DNA of 64,000 bases from Pithys albifrons albifrons. Lineage: Eukaryota > Chordata > Aves > Passeriformes > Thamnophilidae. Where the stretch lies: positions 3,543,437 to 3,607,436 of the forward strand of contig NC_092497.1 in NCBI RefSeq assembly GCF_047495875.1. The letters run 5' to 3'. Numbering within the stretch: the stretch's first letter is position 1; each line of letters begins with the position of its first letter. A model generated the notes under the pieces. The model had not been told where the DNA came from and searched no databases. It saw only the letters and a list, made by a program, of their open reading frames with translations. This document shows, piece after piece, positions 1 to 13,187 of this stretch. The position numbers were made by a program, and so were the translations under genes.

Positions 1-1659
1 AATTTATTGGCTGTCATAGTCAGATCAGGGCTGTATCAGTGCTGTAAGTGACCAGTTCTTGGCCATGAGAAAAGGCTGCTCTAAGCTGTATGGACCAAAA
101 GTAGGAAATACTTGAAGTCTCATAAGCTTGTTCTGAAAAAGCTTGATATCCAGTCTGTCAACCCAATTTTACACCCATTCATCTCCATCAACATCAGAGA
201 CACTATACCAGAGCAAAAATAATGGAATGTTGACTCAGTCTTCTATAATTTTAAAGTCATGCTTGATTTACTTTAGGCTGCAGTATGTTTTATTGCCTCT
301 TGTCTTCACTCTTGAACCCAGGTCTCAAGGAACTCTTCTCATCGCAAAACCAGTGGCTACAGAAAGATCCAAATACAAGAAAAAACTACAGTATAATTAC
401 TCAACCACACTCTCACCATATGTCCTACGTAATTATGAAATGGTTCGACTTTTTATATCTATAATTACTACAAATTCATATTAAAAGGAAGGTCATCCAT
501 ATTAGCGCTGCCCTCGGATTTATTGCACTACTCTGTCACTGCTTTGATGTAAAAGAGTTTGACAAATAATAAAAAAAAGGATAATTATGTCATTTGTGCA
601 TGGATTTTTGTGATTAAAGAATTTCATCTTTACAATCTTAATGCACAACTTACTTTGGACTGCAATTATTTAAAATTTTGTTTTGTGTTAATATATACAC
701 AATAGCTACAAAAATTGTCAGAATAATTCTAGTACAGCTCCAGGTTAAATTCTGTTCCATCAAGAACAGAGAGTTAATAGTGCCAGTCATACACTTCAAC
801 TTAGTGGTAATTATACATGGTTAAAAATATATTCTAAGTGTAATTACAGTGGAATTGCAGTGAAATTGCTATGCAATGAAAAACACTTCATTACCCAGAA
901 TACCTGAGGCAGGTGGGAACTTAACTAAATCAGATGACTTAGTATTTCCTCCAGATACTTGCAAAGTTTTTCAGGGATGTCGGTTAATGAAGAACAATGA
1001 AAGTACAGGGATTTAAAAAAAAATCTTTCATAAATTACAGTTAAGGCTAATAGCATAAAGGAGTAACAAAATGTCCATGACACAGAGTACAAAAAAGAGC
1101 CAGAAAAGCAGAATATTCAGACCAAAGGATTTGATTTTGGTCTCAGTTTCTAAACACAGTTAAAAATAGTAGCAATTTTGGTAAGGAGGGGGGACTAGAC
1201 AGAAGTTATTTAGGCTGGAAAAAGAAGAAGAGGAGATGAGAAAAAACTATGTAATGTTGCCCAGAAAATGAAGTTCCAACTAGAAGGATGCCTGGAAATG
1301 TGGATATCATTCTTGGTGCCTCCTGCTCTGCCTAGGAAAATGAATCATACTTTTACATATTCTTTATGACTAAAAAGAATGGCACTCATGCAGTACTTGG
1401 CTATAGCAGCAATGCTGCCTCCTGACAGAAAAACCCTGGAGGCCCCAAATACTGATTAATTGCTCATGACATAAGGAGTCATGTTAATAGCAGCAGCAGG
1501 ATCTAGTTCCCAGGGAGAGAAATGGCAGACTGATAATTCCTCTTGATCTAAACTGGAAAAAATAATGGAAATAATCCTACAGATCAGATAATCCAAAAGA
1601 AAAACCAAAACAAGGGCAGAAGAAGATGAAGCAAGAAAGTTTTAAAAGAATATCTGCAA
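1..1659. other. unclassified AT-rich intergenic DNA
   Basis: I see no gene, RNA gene or recognisable repeat here. The only open frames are short (up to 113 codons at 143-484) and show no domain, low-complexity bias or splice context that would support coding. Short A/T runs are scattered throughout. It could be intronic, since an intron has no internal signature I could see. Confidence 0.6.
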
Positions 1660-3050
1660 ACATCCCCAAAAGACCTAGGTGTTGGCCTGTATTTGGAGAG
1701 AGTAAATTATTTCTTTGGACGATAGCGAGAAAAAATCTGAACAGAACCAGGACCTCTCTGTTATAGGTCCCATCCTAACCTGGCAAGACAAATCAGGGTG
1801 GTGCAAGCCTAGCAGAGGACAGGGAGAAGTTGTGGCCTGATCTGTTCCTACCCAAGAAGTGCTGTGGCATGAATTCAAGGAGCTGGGAACATCAGCTTCC
1901 GAAAGAAATGAAAGGCGTGCAGACCAGCATGTCTGCATGAGTCAGTGGGTGGGGAACTGGGCCAACTGAAAGATTTGGTAAGACTGGGCACATTTATCTT
2001 CCACATTGTCTCTAACCAACAGAGTCCTGGAACAGAAAAGCTGGATTATCCCAGCCTGAGTAACACAGAAGCCAATTATTTTTGAGGGAAAAACTCTCTG
2101 GGAGTTCTTGCTTCTGTTTAATTTTATAGTACAAGTGAAAAACTTGGAGACTAAATATAAAGTGTGTGCTAGAGGGGGGGAAGGGACAGGGACATTTGCA
2201 GGAAGTCAACTGGATTAGCTCATCCTCAGTGGTACAGCAATACCATATCCCCAGAAAAGAACTTGCATTATCTGAATCTGGGAGAAGCCCTTTGACATGT
2301 GATGGCAAGGACTCAGTCTCTCCAGAGCACACTCAAGGAGACTCCAGCTGAACCTGTAAAGAGCCCGTGGAGACTAGTCCTCCTGGTGTACTCGAACGTC
2401 ACATCCCCAAAGCAGCTAGGAGTAGAAAAAGGGCAGAGCTCTACTGGCAGTGGCAATTTAAGATCAGTTAAAAAGGGCCCAAGACTGCAGAGGAGGCTCC
2501 TGAACTTACCAAAGATCCTGGAGAGTTCCTTGGTGCAGCTGAATGAAAGAAGGGACTACTTGCAATGGAAATGGGTCAACATGGTACATTGCAATACACA
2601 GAGACATGTTTTGGGAGTGTTGAGTAAGGGGATTTAACATGGCTCATGAAAACGGCAGGACTGACAGGAGGAACTTTGGTCTATTAAATGAGGGAAATGG
2701 GCAACTGAAAAACTAAAGATTGCAGGAACAAATTAATGAAATACTGACACAACAGAAAGAGACTTCATTAAACCCAAGGCTGGACAGGGACGGAGTCACA
2801 CCCTTGCTGCTTGTGGGAATTTGCAGATCACCAGCTGAAGATGTGTTTTGGGAGAAGAAGGCAAAGCCAGTCCTGGAATTTTGATAATAAATGCAAAAAT
2901 CTATGAAGGACACAGGGATAACTAGACAAACTGTAAGAGTTGATTTTCACATGATTCTAGAGAAAACAGAGACCACACCTATCACAGATGGAGAGAGTTG
3001 ACAGGAGGGCAAGAAAAGACAGGGGAAAATTTGAATTCTGAAATTCCACA
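1660..3050. other. unclassified, less AT-rich patch with clustered short ORFs
   Basis: Several overlapping frames on both strands occur together (1675-1938 minus, 2012-2332 minus, 2299-2637 plus), and the composition is more G-rich than the flanks. No CR1 end, LTR terminus or protein motif is recognisable. It could be a decayed repeat or a non-coding transcript region. Nothing visible allows a function call. Confidence 0.35.
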
Positions 3051-6000
3051 GGAACAAGTACTCAGTTTGATTTCAATTTTCATAGTAACTGTGTCACAAA
3101 CATCATAAGAAAGTGGCCAACAAATTCAATCTTTAGAAAAGTATTTTGAGGAGACCAGTTAACTAAAATATGACTTCCACATATTTAGGAATAATAACAA
3201 CAGTATTAATAATAACAGTAATAATAATAGAACAGTATGTCCTAAAATCATTCTGAATTCAATTACAGAGCTGTAATCTTGGAAATACAGAAGACTCTAA
3301 CCAAGCTGGAGATTGGCACAGCAGCACACATTGAACAGCTATTCCATCATGTCACAATATGAAAAAGGGGAGATTGAACAAGTCCCTGGGGAAACATATA
3401 ACAAAGTATGAATTAGCTTTCCAACATTCCCAGAATCTCACCACATTTCTGGCTAAAATAGGCAGCAGAAAAGGTTTTCTTTGGAAGATAGAGGATGAAA
3501 TGTTAGAATCTGCTTTATTTTCAGAATAGATGATGACCAGGATGTTATAGTCGAGCCAAAGTTCTGCTGGAAATATGTGTAGGGATGTGCAAGAAGAACC
3601 TTAAACAAGGTGAGGAGCACTCCACAGCAGGATGATGCTTAAGGTCATCATGCTTAAAAACTTGCAGTAACATTAGAATGAACTACACTGCAACTTCACA
3701 AGTGACCTGTCATCATGTCCCTTGTAACTATGATACAGCTGCAGTGACTAGATGAGAAAAGGAAATTCTTGGATTCAGTGTCATTAGCCTCAGAGTTGAA
3801 CCCTAGTGAGTATTTCTGCCTTGCCCTTCTCCCCTTGCTTCCAGACATTCAATAAAACTTACAGAGAACAATGCTTAGGGACTGGAGCTAAAGTCCAATG
3901 GATCTGGCATGGTGGCGCCATATGATGAAAGGTTTCCAAAGAAAAGATCTTGGGTGAAAAAAAAAAACCCTTGCTCAAAAGGAAATTCTGGTTGTAGTTA
4001 AGTCTGTGAGATATTCTCAACATGGGCTGCAAGACAGCATAGCTGTGGTCAGATCAGGCCATAGTTTCTTGCACTAGCTCTTTAATTCAGAAATCCAAGG
4101 GAAACTTGCCAGGTGGTTGGAAAAGTTGCCTTGTTTTGATTTCATGGTCATATTGAGGCCTGGGTGTGAAAACATAGTAAGGCTGATGCTACTGCAGATG
4201 GTGTTATTGGAAAGGTAATTGTAAACGTTGTCTCAGGCAGGAGTGAGAGTCACCAGTTACTCCAGAGAAGGCTCCTGTTTGGGAAAAGTTGAATGCTTCT
4301 TCTTTTCCATTTTTGTTTCTTTTTTATCTGTCATAACTAATCTGAGAAAGTACATGAGGTTGCAGGAGAGAACATTAGAAGAAAACTTCCAGAAACAAAA
4401 CTTGGAGAAAATGGAGGGGCTAGAAAATAATTTGAAAAATGCTCTCCATCCAGAACCTGAATATTCAATGCATATTGCTACTCAATGCATGAACAATCTC
4501 TCAACCTCATCTGAAGACCCAGAAAATGAGATATTCAAAGAACAACACACTGGGGACCAACTGTGAAAACTAGAGTCTAAGAGAGCTTTCTGGACTACTG
4601 AGAATTCACTGTCAGGGAAGTGGATGCCCTGTAACCTTCTGTATCCCATCCCAAGCCTTTCTGATTTAACTCTGTGTTCCCTGCCGTTTTCCCACTGGTG
4701 GGTCCTGCACTGGAAGATGCTGGAAAACTCCAGGCTCAGGTAACAGTGAAAGCTTGTTAGTGTTGTGGTGGTGTCTTTACAGAGGGTATGCAACCAGTAG
4801 ATCAAATGCAGAGATGTATCTTAATGTCCTCAAATCCTTTGCACCTGGATAGGTGGAAAGAGTGTGAAATTAATCTGTTCATATGAAATACATTGGTGCA
4901 TTTTGCCTCTAGAACAGGTACAGAGGCTCACATCTGCAATGGTGTCAGAAAGAACTTATAGCTGAATTTAAGGATTTATTTTATTTTGCTTTTACCCAGG
5001 TTGTAAATCTAGTGCTTAATTACTTTTCAAATTTTTGCCAACATCCTGGAGGAAAGAAATGAGATTAATTTCAGTATCTATTTGTTTCTTTCTCCTAGCT
5101 CACAAATTCCTTCCCATAAAGGATGTTTCTCAACTTGGAGAATCTCAGCTCAAGATTCCTTCTGTAACTTGATCAGATGGCTTTGTGTTGAAAGTATTTG
5201 TTCTCCTTAAATTTAGTTGATTTTTTTTCCAACAAATAAATAATAAACTTTTTTCAATTCCTTTTCCTCTCTTGTTTTTAATCAACCCTCATATTTCCAG
5301 TTGCCATTGTAAATTAAGTAATTTCTTCTGCTTTTTCAATCCTTTTTAAATGAAAAGTTCATTTTAATACCTCTGTCAGCTTTATTTAATATTTATACTG
5401 TAAAACTTTTCTAAAGTAAATGCACAGTTTTGGTGTGGGTGCTAAAAAAGTTTCACAAACTTGTGCCTCACTCATATGCACCAGTTTCCCAGGTTCACCC
5501 TCAATTTAAAACCAAGTTCAAGTCTTTTTCCAGGCCCCTTTAATATCTCTCAAAACACATTTCTTCAGTTTTAGAGGCCAGTGAAACTGACAGAAGACAA
5601 ACCAACACTGTTTTTGGCATGGAGCAGAAAGCATTTAGGCATTAAAACAATTTGGCATGACTAGCATTAATTTACTATACTGTTTATGGTTAAATCTGTC
5701 CAAACAGTTAGTCAGAGGGATCTGAGTTTGCACAGCTTTGTCTAGATGTCTTGTCTTATTTAGGATCTGGATCTCTGAGAAGCAGGAATGCAGAGGTCCA
5801 GATGCGTCATGGTGTATGAGTACAGAGTGGATAAATTTGTCAGCGCTGGGTCAACAGTGACAAAATACTGCTTAAAACCCTCCAAGCCCTTCTGCTTTTA
5901 GCAAAGGGCACTGTATTAAATTCAGATTTTACACTAACCAACTCTTGTAGCAGTTCAAAACTCTATTCCACAGTGGGAAGAGGAACTTTCCAGTCAGCTG

Positions 6001-6637
6001 AAGGAGTACAGGTGGTTGAGTTTACCAGCTTTCCAAGTGTATTTCATTTCTTTTTCCTTCCTGAGATAGTTAAAAGCACATTCCTCAGCTGTGTAAAAAC
6101 AAATGGCCTACTTTTCCACTTTGGGTGCATTTCAAATGAAAGCCAGGCTTAATTAGAGCTTTTGAAAGCTTAAGAGTTAATGCATGCCCATTAAATACTA
6201 ACCACCTACCCTTTACTCTGTTTACTGGCTCTGGGTGCTCAGGGGCATGCCAGTGCAGGATGTGGGTCTGAGTTAGTGGGAACCATCCCAGGGGGATGGA
6301 TTACATGTGTGGCACCAAACCTGGCTTAGGAGGGCAGGCAGAGGACAGGGAAAGAAGTAGCAGATGTTTTACCTTTGGGAGGCTTGGAGAAATGTCTCCA
6401 GCTTGGAAACACTAGGATGGTGAGCTTGCCTCTCTTTTGGATTTGCTACTGGATTTGAGCTTGGAGGAAGGTGGAAAGAAGACTTGGCTCTGGTGGCCAC
6501 CAGCAGACCAGCATCTCCTGGCAGTTCGCTGGCCGGCTGTTGAGCTCTGCCAGTCAATGGCACGATGGTGATGTGTCCTTGTCCAGCTGCACAGAATGAA
6601 TCTCTGCATTTGTCCCTGTGCAGAAAACACTGCAAGA
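3051..6637. other. unclassified intergenic DNA
   Basis: This is mostly AT-rich sequence. It has an AAT-rich microsatellite-like stretch near 3190-3235 and scattered homopolymer runs. Around 6190-6560 it becomes more GC-rich, with short frames on both strands but no recognisable domain. No gene or transposon end is visible. Confidence 0.55.
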
Positions 6638-6768
6638 ATTACTATTCTTACTTTATAGGCTTGGGAAGCCAGGGATTAAATGAGTTGTCAAAGGCCACAC
6701 AGACAGCCAGTGACAGAGCAGACAGCATGCCACGAGTCCTCGCTACACTCCAAGGCAGCTCCAGACCA
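6638..6768 (-). repeat. ancient MIR / CORE-SINE-like remnant
   Basis: Read on the plus strand, this stretch follows the reverse complement of a MIR-type SINE. A TTACTATT..TTTATAG block corresponds to the 'cccattttacagatgag' part. It is followed by TTAAATGAGTTGTCAAAGG, then CCACACAGACAGCCAGTGAC and AGAGC, which correspond to the 'ttgcccaaggtcacacagctagtaagtggcagagc' core. Spacing is preserved over about 130 bp but divergence is high, as expected for a family that stopped moving long before modern birds. The alignment is from memory. An L2-related tail or another CORE-SINE is the main alternative. Confidence 0.5.
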
Positions 6769-7194
6769 TGGTGCATCCTACAGGCAGACATTCAACAACA
6801 CTGTGGCTTGTATATGTGCTTAAATGGAAGACAAATTGCAGCATTTCTGTCTTTATTTTCACAACTAACAGCAGTCCAGACTTCTAAGTCTGCACAATGA
6901 CTGATGAATAGTTCAGCAAAGATCTCTAGCAGACAAAATAGACATACAACACACAGGGAGTTAGTTACACGTTGAGCTTCCCTGCAAAAATCTCACTGAC
7001 AGTCTTGCAATAAATATATGATTTTATGGCCTATTTCTCAATCATATTCTGCTACATAATATGATGCTAAGAGCTGCAAGCTACCTTGCCAATGGAAATA
7101 CACAGCTGGCAAGTGCTAAGTCTCTCCAGATCTGTTCAAGGAGTCATAACTGTAACAATATAAGCAAATAGATTATCTGCATATTCCTTTATGC
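6769..7194. other. unclassified intergenic DNA
   Basis: No gene or recognisable repeat is visible between the MIR-like remnant and the pyrimidine-rich tract. Confidence 0.5.
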
Positions 7195-7296
7195 ATTTTT
7201 TCTCTTTTTCTTTCTTCCCTTCCTTCTTCCTCTTAATTTTCTCCCCTCACTTTCTTCCATCTCCCCTTCTCCACCATCCCTTCTCCCCCCCTCACT
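7195..7296 (+). repeat. pyrimidine-rich (C/T) low-complexity tract
   Basis: About 100 bp is almost entirely C and T on the plus strand, an imperfect mix of TTTCTCTT, CTTCC and CCCCTCC words. It is probably a degenerate simple repeat. No splice acceptor context supporting an exon is visible downstream. Confidence 0.8.
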
Positions 7297-10200
7297 TCTC
7301 TATTAGTGTTTAGAATATTTCACAGTTTTCTCTCAACCCTGGAAAGAATGTAAGTCGATGCTGCTGATTGCTTTTGAAAACATTTGGAACAAATTATCTC
7401 TGCTTTTGGAATCTGAATAAAAGAATGTGAACCTCACTGGAGAAATATGAAATACAGGGTGGGATTCACAGAAGGTCTGTAGCTTTTTCCCCCCCTTTCC
7501 TTAAAAAAAAAAAAAAAAAGAACACAAAACCCCAACAACATCCTTTTTTAAAAAACATTTTCCTTTTTCTTGTTACTTCAGGTGGAAAATATTTCATCTG
7601 GGAAAAGCACAGAGTCTAGAGAAGTGGAATTTTTTTGTGAAGTGGCATCTTTATCAGCTCTTTTAAAGGTAAAAATTATGATTGGAATATGACAGTTGTT
7701 GGCATGAACTCCGTGAACCCCATGGGCTTGACAAAGAAAAGAAGCAGATTGGATTCCCTCTATCTTCTCTAGTGAGGGAGACTTTAGGTCACTAAAGTCT
7801 TCTTTTTCTGCCTTATTCTACTTTTAAATAATTTGCCTCAGTTTCTCTGCCTGCTGGCTGCTGCCACTCTGAGGTGCTGTTCTGTTGCCATCAGTAAAGC
7901 AATAGAGATCTCCCAAGGAAAGGTGTTGTGCAAATTTAGGACAAGTCACACATTTCCAGATTCAGAATTTCTTATGTATAGGAGTATTTGCAACCAAGAT
8001 TTTGGTTTTTTCTCACTGCAGAGAATGGTGTCAACCACAGAGTTTGGTTCTACATCATCATACAAATGTCTCAAATTTGGTGGAAGGAATCAGGAATAAG
8101 GACTTTTTTCCTTTTTTTTTTTTGTTTGTTTGTTGTAAATTCTTCATGTTTTTTTTTCCTTATTTTTTTAATTTTTTCTGAGGTTTTTTTAGGGACACAC
8201 TCATGTCTAGCATAAATGAAAAAGCCTCATAATGAAAAATTGGACAACTTTAAATACTACATCAACCTCTGTAAAATCAGTGACTAGCTGATCCACAGCC
8301 ACAAGGTCAGGTTTAGGAACATTTTATCCTTTGCTCTGGAAGCTTGATTAAGAGAAAATGGCAAACACTTGCCCTGCAGAGGACCAGCCATTAGTCCTAG
8401 AGTTGTTGGATCCCCTGGGCTACCATGGCCTGACAGTTCTGGGCTTAGCCCTTCCCTGGAGAAACTTATAAACTGGGAAAAAGTGTCTCACAAGGGTTTT
8501 CAACAGATATCTATTGAGATTTCTGCTTAGTTTGCAAAACAAATGGAAAGTACCCATGACTGAGACATTTTCCCATTTCTTTTCTGCTTTTCTGAAGGCT
8601 TTCCAGAGGACTTGAAGCCTATCCATACTAAAAAGCTGATGTGGCTATTGAGTTCAACCTGTTAAAATATTAATATAAATTGCTCTGAAGTTCAAATAAC
8701 CTTTTCTTAAAAGAGCAGATGAAAACTGTTTTCTAAGCTTTGGACTTTTTGTTTTGTTTCCTTGACTCATAAAGTTTTGGTGAATCTTGCCCTTAAGTGC
8801 CAGAGACAGCAATAGATGCCAAAGCCCTGGCAAGTTTGAATCTGTTCACATAAACCCTGTGGGTGTGAATTTAATTCTTTCCAATGATTGTTTTGGAATG
8901 ATTTAGTCACATTGTTTTGACCTACTTTCCCTTGTTGCAAGCTTCGTCCAAGCTGGTTGTTATTTACACAAAAAGACCATGAAGGCTATGTTATACACTG
9001 GTATATTATTTCTGATACAGTTCATAAGCAAGGTAAGGGGAAAAGATAAAAAAATAAAGAAATTAGGAAAAAGTCACTTTAGGCAAAAAACAGAGCTTTT
9101 GGTCCAAACTGAAAGAAGTCCTAATGCAAAAAAAAGGCCGAGAAACAGACTCCAGCTGGTTTGAACCCCAGCATTTAATATGATGAATAATGAATATAAG
9201 AGTATGAGAAACAAGAAGAAGGAGAAAATTCATTGTGGGCTGGGGAAAGGAAGATGGCTCAGAGTGTAAAATCAAGTCTTTCATGCTTTGTCATAAATTG
9301 AAGGGTTGAGAGGTGACCAGGAGATGAAGGAAGGTAGTCTACAAGGGATTGGAGACCATCCCCTCTGTTCCCTGCTGGATCACAGGCAGTAAGTTACTGG
9401 GAGCTGAACCAGGGGGGAATTTTTGGGAGACCCTATCCTGGTGGCACTGACAGATAGTTTGGGCTAGTCAGCACTACTGCAATAGCAATAATAATAGAGA
9501 TGATTGGATTCCTGCTTCCTGGAGAGAATGTGCCCTATGAAGCTGGGGAGAGATAGGAATCAGGAAGATCTTAAAAGGTGGGAAGGCAACAGCTAAGGCA
9601 GGGAGTCATTAAAGGGAAGTTAATGCTGTGAGTGGGAGGTAGTTTAAGAAAATATATTAGAAGCTGAAATGTAAACTTGAAGTGCAAATCTAACCCTTTA
9701 CATCTAGGATTTTCAAAACACTCCTAGGGAGTGACATGCCACAAATTTTTACTGGAAGCTTGACATCTAGTAGCTCTTTATGCCTGTGGTAATCAGTCTC
9801 TTCATATCTGACAGCTGGACTGGGAGCAAGTGCTTTTCTACCACTGTTTGCTGACACCTTGGAACACCACCATCACCAAGAAAAACACAAACCAATCGCA
9901 TGTCTCCACCAGGGAATTTCAGAAATGATCATTAAGACCATCAGGTTTCTACTTCTTATAGAACACAGCCAGGAAAGCATCCCTCTGTTAGGTCTGTTTT
10001 GAACTGAAGCAGAGGATAAAGAAAAAATTGAGTGTAAATATATCTACAACTCCTGATCTCCTGGACTTAAGGAAATCCACATAATCATAGAGCTCCACTC
10101 AGCTTAAAAGCTTACAGCAATGAAATATTACCAATAAAACATTGTCAATAGACTTTCACATACAGTAATTGGAATGCAAAAGGTATTTAATTGTCAAGCA

Positions 10201-11246
10201 GGGCATGTATCATGTCTGAAGCCTGGAAAACTCTGAGAATAGCAGTATTTATAGCCCTTTGCATTTTCTGATTTCTGGTCTGCACAAGACAAAGAAAGCA
10301 TCTGCAGGGAAAGTGTCAATCCTGTGGCAAAGGTTACAGATTAAACTGCTGCTCTGTAAATATGTATATACATCTACAACGCATGTATTATTCTGAAAGG
10401 AAGCCAGTCTTCCAGACATTGATTTTCCTGCAAGAAATATAATTCACTGGTGCACAGTGGCTGCTGCAATTTAACAAGCCCTATTTGCTTTTCTCATACA
10501 TGGATTTTTGCATTCAAAGGACATGGTTTGCTTATAAGTTCATGCTTGTGTGTTGCGGGAGAGGGAAATCTTTACCTAGAAATCTTTATCTCCACCAAAT
10601 GCTACCTTTCAGCTAATGAGATTGCTGTCACCTAAATTTTCATTGTTTTAAGAGCAAGTGGCTGCCGACAGTTTCCTTTCAAGCTTGAATGATGAAAGGA
10701 AAACACCACGCTGCCTCATCTGGCTAGCTTGCTGAGAGCTAATGAGCCTGAGGCTGCACCCATCTTTGCTATACTAGTGTGACCTTATGTCTGCTAATGC
10801 ACAGGGAAAGAGTGAAAAATGTACTGCTAGTTCCCTCCAACAGTTCCCTGGGGACATTCTCAATGTGCCAAACAATTTAGTAAATATATATCAGGTTACT
10901 GTGTTGAAACATACTCCAATGTATTGCAACCCTGGGTACCTCAATCAAAAGATCATATTTTATTTTTTGCTTATCTTCCCCCTCCATATTCAATATTGCT
11001 CTTTGAACAAGATATAATTTCTTGCTAATTTTTAAACCTTGCACAAAAATAAAAATATACATCAATTGCTGCTTAGTTTTGTAATAGACCACCTGAATTT
11101 TTCAACTGTATTTTCCTCTGGTTGTGGGGAAATTGTTTGTTTGGTTTTGCTTTTGTTTTTCTTTCTATTACCAGGTAAATAGAAGCTGATGTTACTAATA
11201 AATTCCTGACTGCATTGTAGCCTTCCAAACTGCACTATCAAATTTC
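7297..11246. other. unclassified intergenic DNA
   Basis: No gene is supported. The stretch includes a poly-A run at about 7502-7519, a T-rich low-complexity run at 8100-8180, and ordinary AT-rich sequence. Candidate frames (7833-8099, 9063-9284, 10787-11017) are short and unremarkable. Around 10180-10780 the sequence is complex and repeat-free, which would suit conserved non-coding DNA, but nothing specific supports that. Confidence 0.55.
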
Positions 11247-11438
11247 TCATAGAATCAGAGAATGGTTTGGGTTGGAAGGGACCTTAAAGTTCATCCAGTT
11301 CCAACCACCCCTGCAATGTACGTTTCACTGGACTACACTGACCCAAGCCTCATCCAGCCTGGTCTTGAACACTTCCAGGGATGGGGCATCCACAGTTTTC
11401 CTTGAGAGCCTCTGCCAGAGCATGACCACCCCCACAGC
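11247..11438 (-). mobile_element. CR1 LINE 3'-end fragment
   Basis: The plus strand starts with CATAGAATCAGAGAATGG, then TTTGGGTTGGAAGGGACC, the reverse complement of the CR1 3' terminus. It runs inward through the 'cacttccagggatggggcatccaca' part of the CR1 3' UTR and stops. This is a severely 5'-truncated CR1 inserted in antisense, the commonest CR1 form in birds. No reverse-transcriptase coding sequence is left. The overlapping plus-strand frame (11272-11694) is incidental. Confidence 0.93.
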
Positions 11439-12714
11439 CAAGATGCTACTTACTCCAGAAGACCTAATTTGTCAGCTGTTGGCAGCAGAACCCTGTATGG
11501 TCTTGGTTTATGAAGTTTACAGATCTTTACACATAAAAACAGAAGAGACGTTTTTAGCTATTCCACTCATGCCACAGTTCCCTTCCAATTGCTCCTCTGA
11601 TTCCTCAAGGAAACAAATTTTTACCATTTCCCTTGAGGATGGCTTTGGCAATGGAAGAATTGCTTATCTTTTGGGAAATCATTCCCTGCAGTGAAAGAAA
11701 GCTTTGAAAAGGCATTTCTGACTCCAGATAAATGAAGAATGGGGAAAAGATACTGCTGACCCCATCTTGAGGGCAGAGGTTGCCAGAAGGGATGATGAGG
11801 GGCTGGTCCCCATATGACATGGGAATGACCAACACCACAGTGCCTCCCAGGGCTGTCTTTGCTGGCTGCACAGCTCCAGGCATATGTGCTGCAAGAAGGC
11901 AAAGCTGAGCACAGACCTCCTGCCCTGTGCCTTTTTAGTGGGCTGTTTTGTTTTATTTTGTCTGTGGCTGCCAACCAGCATTTTCTCCTCTGCTGCTGGA
12001 ACAGCAGAAGCTCTGGGTTGTTGGCACGGAAGCTGCTTTTCCCTCTCACTAAGCCTGTCTGAGTTGTTATTGCACTGCAGTCACCCCATCCTTTTTTGCT
12101 TTCTGTGGCATCAGCATTTCCCTGCAATAGCTGTTGCAGTGCACTGTAACCCTGCGGATGTGCTCTGTAAGCCCTGAGCCTCAAATCACAGGAGCAATGT
12201 TTTCTTCTCTGTGGTCTCTGCCTTCATTTTAAATAAGTATTGGCTCTGAAACATGGAAACCTACATTTGATTTCCTTTATTTGCCTCCATCCACACCTTC
12301 CTGAGTTGCTGCAGTAAATCCTTCATACTAATTATTATCCTCTAAGGCTCACAGAACAGCAAAAGCTTATACACTTCTTAAAGCACAGAGATGCAGCATG
12401 GCTTTTATCCAATAGCTACAATCCAACCAGGACAAGATTAAGTATATTCACGGCAAACACACCCACAATCTAATCAAGACAAAAGAAGAAATCTTGGCTC
12501 TATTTCAGTCATTGAGAGTTTTGCCACTGACTTCAGTGAGGTTAGGATTGCACCCAAGATAAACAAGTATGAGACAAGACAAAATAAAGTAGTTTAGAAG
12601 TGGGAAGGTTTGTGAATGAGTCATGGGAGAATAAGGCAAGAGATATTTACTTTCTGGGGGGAATAAAGATGAGGCAAAAATGAAAAATGGCTATTTATAT
12701 GTGCCTGAGTGCAG
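11439..12714. other. unclassified DNA with a GC-richer patch
   Basis: From about 11745 to 12184 the sequence is noticeably less AT-rich and open in several frames. The longest non-repeat frame of the window lies here (187 codons, minus strand, 11621-12184). Its translation has no recognisable domain and overlapping frames are also open on the plus strand, so I regard it as compositional. The remainder is ordinary AT-rich DNA. Confidence 0.5.
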
Positions 12715-13005
12715 TGAAGGAGGGGTCCCGACTTGCACTGCAGCATGGAGCCCACACCACTCTGTCAGCTGCAGGAAGGTCACTAGTGGTGCTCCTCAGG
12801 GCTCAGTACTGGGGCTAGCCCTGCTTAATATCTTTATTGATGATCTGGATGCGGGATTTGTGTGCCCTCTCAGCAAATTTGCAGATGACACAAATTTGGT
12901 TGGGAGTGTCAATCGGCTGGAGAGTAGGAGAGCTCTGCATGGGGCACCGTCACCTGGCTGTGCTGATGAGGGGTTGATATTGTGGCATAATAGACAGCTT
13001 GACAA
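12715..13005 (+). mobile_element. CR1 LINE ORF2 fragment (reverse-transcriptase core)
   Basis: The frame at 12680-13189 contains a CR1 reverse-transcriptase core. It has an [20 protein letters not shown] block (palm motif) and a [11 protein letters not shown] block carrying the catalytic FADD box, about 35 residues apart as usual. Sequence similarity fades after about 12960, before the CR1 3' UTR. The copy is therefore a fragment, not an active element: nothing upstream resembles endonuclease or ORF1. It runs in sense on the plus strand and is followed within about 90 bp by a (TTTTA)n tract. Confidence 0.9.
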
Positions 13006-13093
13006 GTGGCTTCATCAAAGCCTCAACAATTACATTTTTCCTCCTTGCAGTCCCTTCCTCCTGCAAAAGTTCTGGAAGGTTCTTTACCACCCC

Positions 13094-13187
13094 TTATTTT
13101 ATTTTATTTTATTTTATTTTATTTTATTTTATTTTATTTTATTTTATTTTATTTATTTTATTTTATTTTATTTTATTTTATTTTTTT
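13094..13187 (+). repeat. (TTTTA)n pentanucleotide microsatellite
   Basis: About 94 bp of TTTTA repeats is interrupted once by a TTTA unit near 13150 and ends in a T7 run. Open frames through it encode only Phe/Ile/Leu/Tyr repeats and are not genes. Confidence 0.98.

Noticed and set aside
7195..7296. Pyrimidine tract as a splice acceptor region
   Set aside because: It is far longer than a normal acceptor tract, and no open exon followed by a donor was found downstream.
11272..11694. 140-codon plus-strand ORF
   Set aside because: Its first third is antisense CR1 and the remainder shows no domain.
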